Assembly (NCBI GenBank): GCA_963976395.1
Contig: CAXBLG010000129.1
Location: forward strand, 1-5,498
Direction: 5' to 3'
From: UBA11612 sp963976395
Lineage (GTDB): Bacteria; Pseudomonadota; Alphaproteobacteria; Rhodospirillales; Rhodospirillaceae
DNA length: 5,498 nucleotides
Positions within the stretch are counted from its first letter, which is position 1. Each line of letters opens with the position of its first letter. A model generated the notes under the pieces. The model was not told the DNA's origin, ran no database searches, and saw nothing but the letters and a program-made list of their open reading frames with translations. Position numbers and translations under genes: made by a program. This document shows positions 5,320-5,498 of the stretch, piece by piece.

Positions 5320-5498
5320 TTAAAAATCTGCCGCGAGGCTCATGGAGAAGCGCCTCTCCCCAATGTAGGCGAAGAACAAGTTGTTTCCGCCTTGCAGATC
5401 CCATGCGTACGTATTTGTCACATTCTGTACGCGCAAACGCAACGTCGCCGGCACGTCATAAGCCTTAAAGCGATACCTGGCGCCCAAGTTCAATGTTG
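5320..5498 (-). CDS. TonB-dependent receptor, C-terminal part (start outside window)
   Basis: The last 58 codons of a TonB-dependent receptor, entering from the right edge and ending at TAA (5322-5320). The visible part is the typical final barrel strands: LNLGARYRF, then ATLRLRVQNVTNTYAW with the family's N-V-T-N turn, a short loop, and a closing strand RRFSMSLAADF ending in Phe. This ending resembles that of siderophore-type receptors (ARYRF..PATLR..V.NVTN.Y.W...RR..L.L..DF), an inference from remembered family patterns. It is clearly a different subfamily from the two paralogues on the left, which end in GVRFTY in the visible copy. The porin-like gene follows after 30 bases on the same strand without a terminator between them, which suggests an operon. 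Confidence 0.9.
   Translation of the reverse strand, partial: TLNLGARYRFKAYDVPATLRLRVQNVTNTYAWDLQGGNNLFFAYIGERRFSMSLAADF

Noticed and set aside
1..5498. Search for tRNA, rRNA, CRISPR repeats, transposase or insertion-sequence ends
   Set aside because: None was seen; the genes are consistent with an ordinary chromosomal cluster of outer-membrane transport proteins.

Overview
The window reads as a stretch of outer-membrane transport genes from a Gram-negative proteobacterium that relies heavily on TonB-dependent uptake. Every supported gene lies on the minus strand and encodes an outer-membrane beta-barrel: three TonB-dependent receptors (TBDRs), two of them cut by the window edges, and one porin-like protein. 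The receptor style (VVTGSR after the signal peptide, LNLRALSAVRTLVLLDGKR, TGGASAVYGSD, SRDIRAPNL) is common in Caulobacterales, Sphingomonadales, Xanthomonadales and marine gammaproteobacteria. I cannot place the organism more precisely.

Layout in the direction of transcription, from high to low coordinates. (1) 5498-5320 is the last 58 codons of a TBDR ending in Phe. (2) 5289-4207 is a 360-residue porin-like protein with a GTG start, 30 bases after that stop, so the two are probably co-transcribed. (3) 4206-3836 is a regulatory gap containing a possible weak terminator, a possible promoter and a dense run of palindromes. The clearest are a 25-bp near-perfect dyad and a hairpin touching the Shine-Dalgarno sequence. 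(4) 3835-905 is a complete 976-residue TBDR. (5) 882-848 is a textbook intrinsic terminator with a GAAA tetraloop. (6) 847-441 is a long gap with an 83% A+T core and several dyads. (7) 440-1 is the N-terminal 146 codons of a second TBDR, a close paralogue of the complete one (about 80% identical over the visible part by hand alignment).

The complete and left-hand receptors are a tandem duplication that kept separate transcription signals. Their leaders share an identical 13-mer (GGTTGATTTTCAG on the + strand) at almost the same distance from the start codon, and in both it forms one arm of an inverted repeat. The palindromes around it differ. This suggests a shared ancestral control element with diverged regulation. 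Substrates cannot be read from the sequence.

No RNA genes, mobile elements, CRISPR arrays or defence genes were seen. I found no new multi-gene system. The most interesting material is non-coding: the palindromic control regions ahead of the two paralogous receptors.
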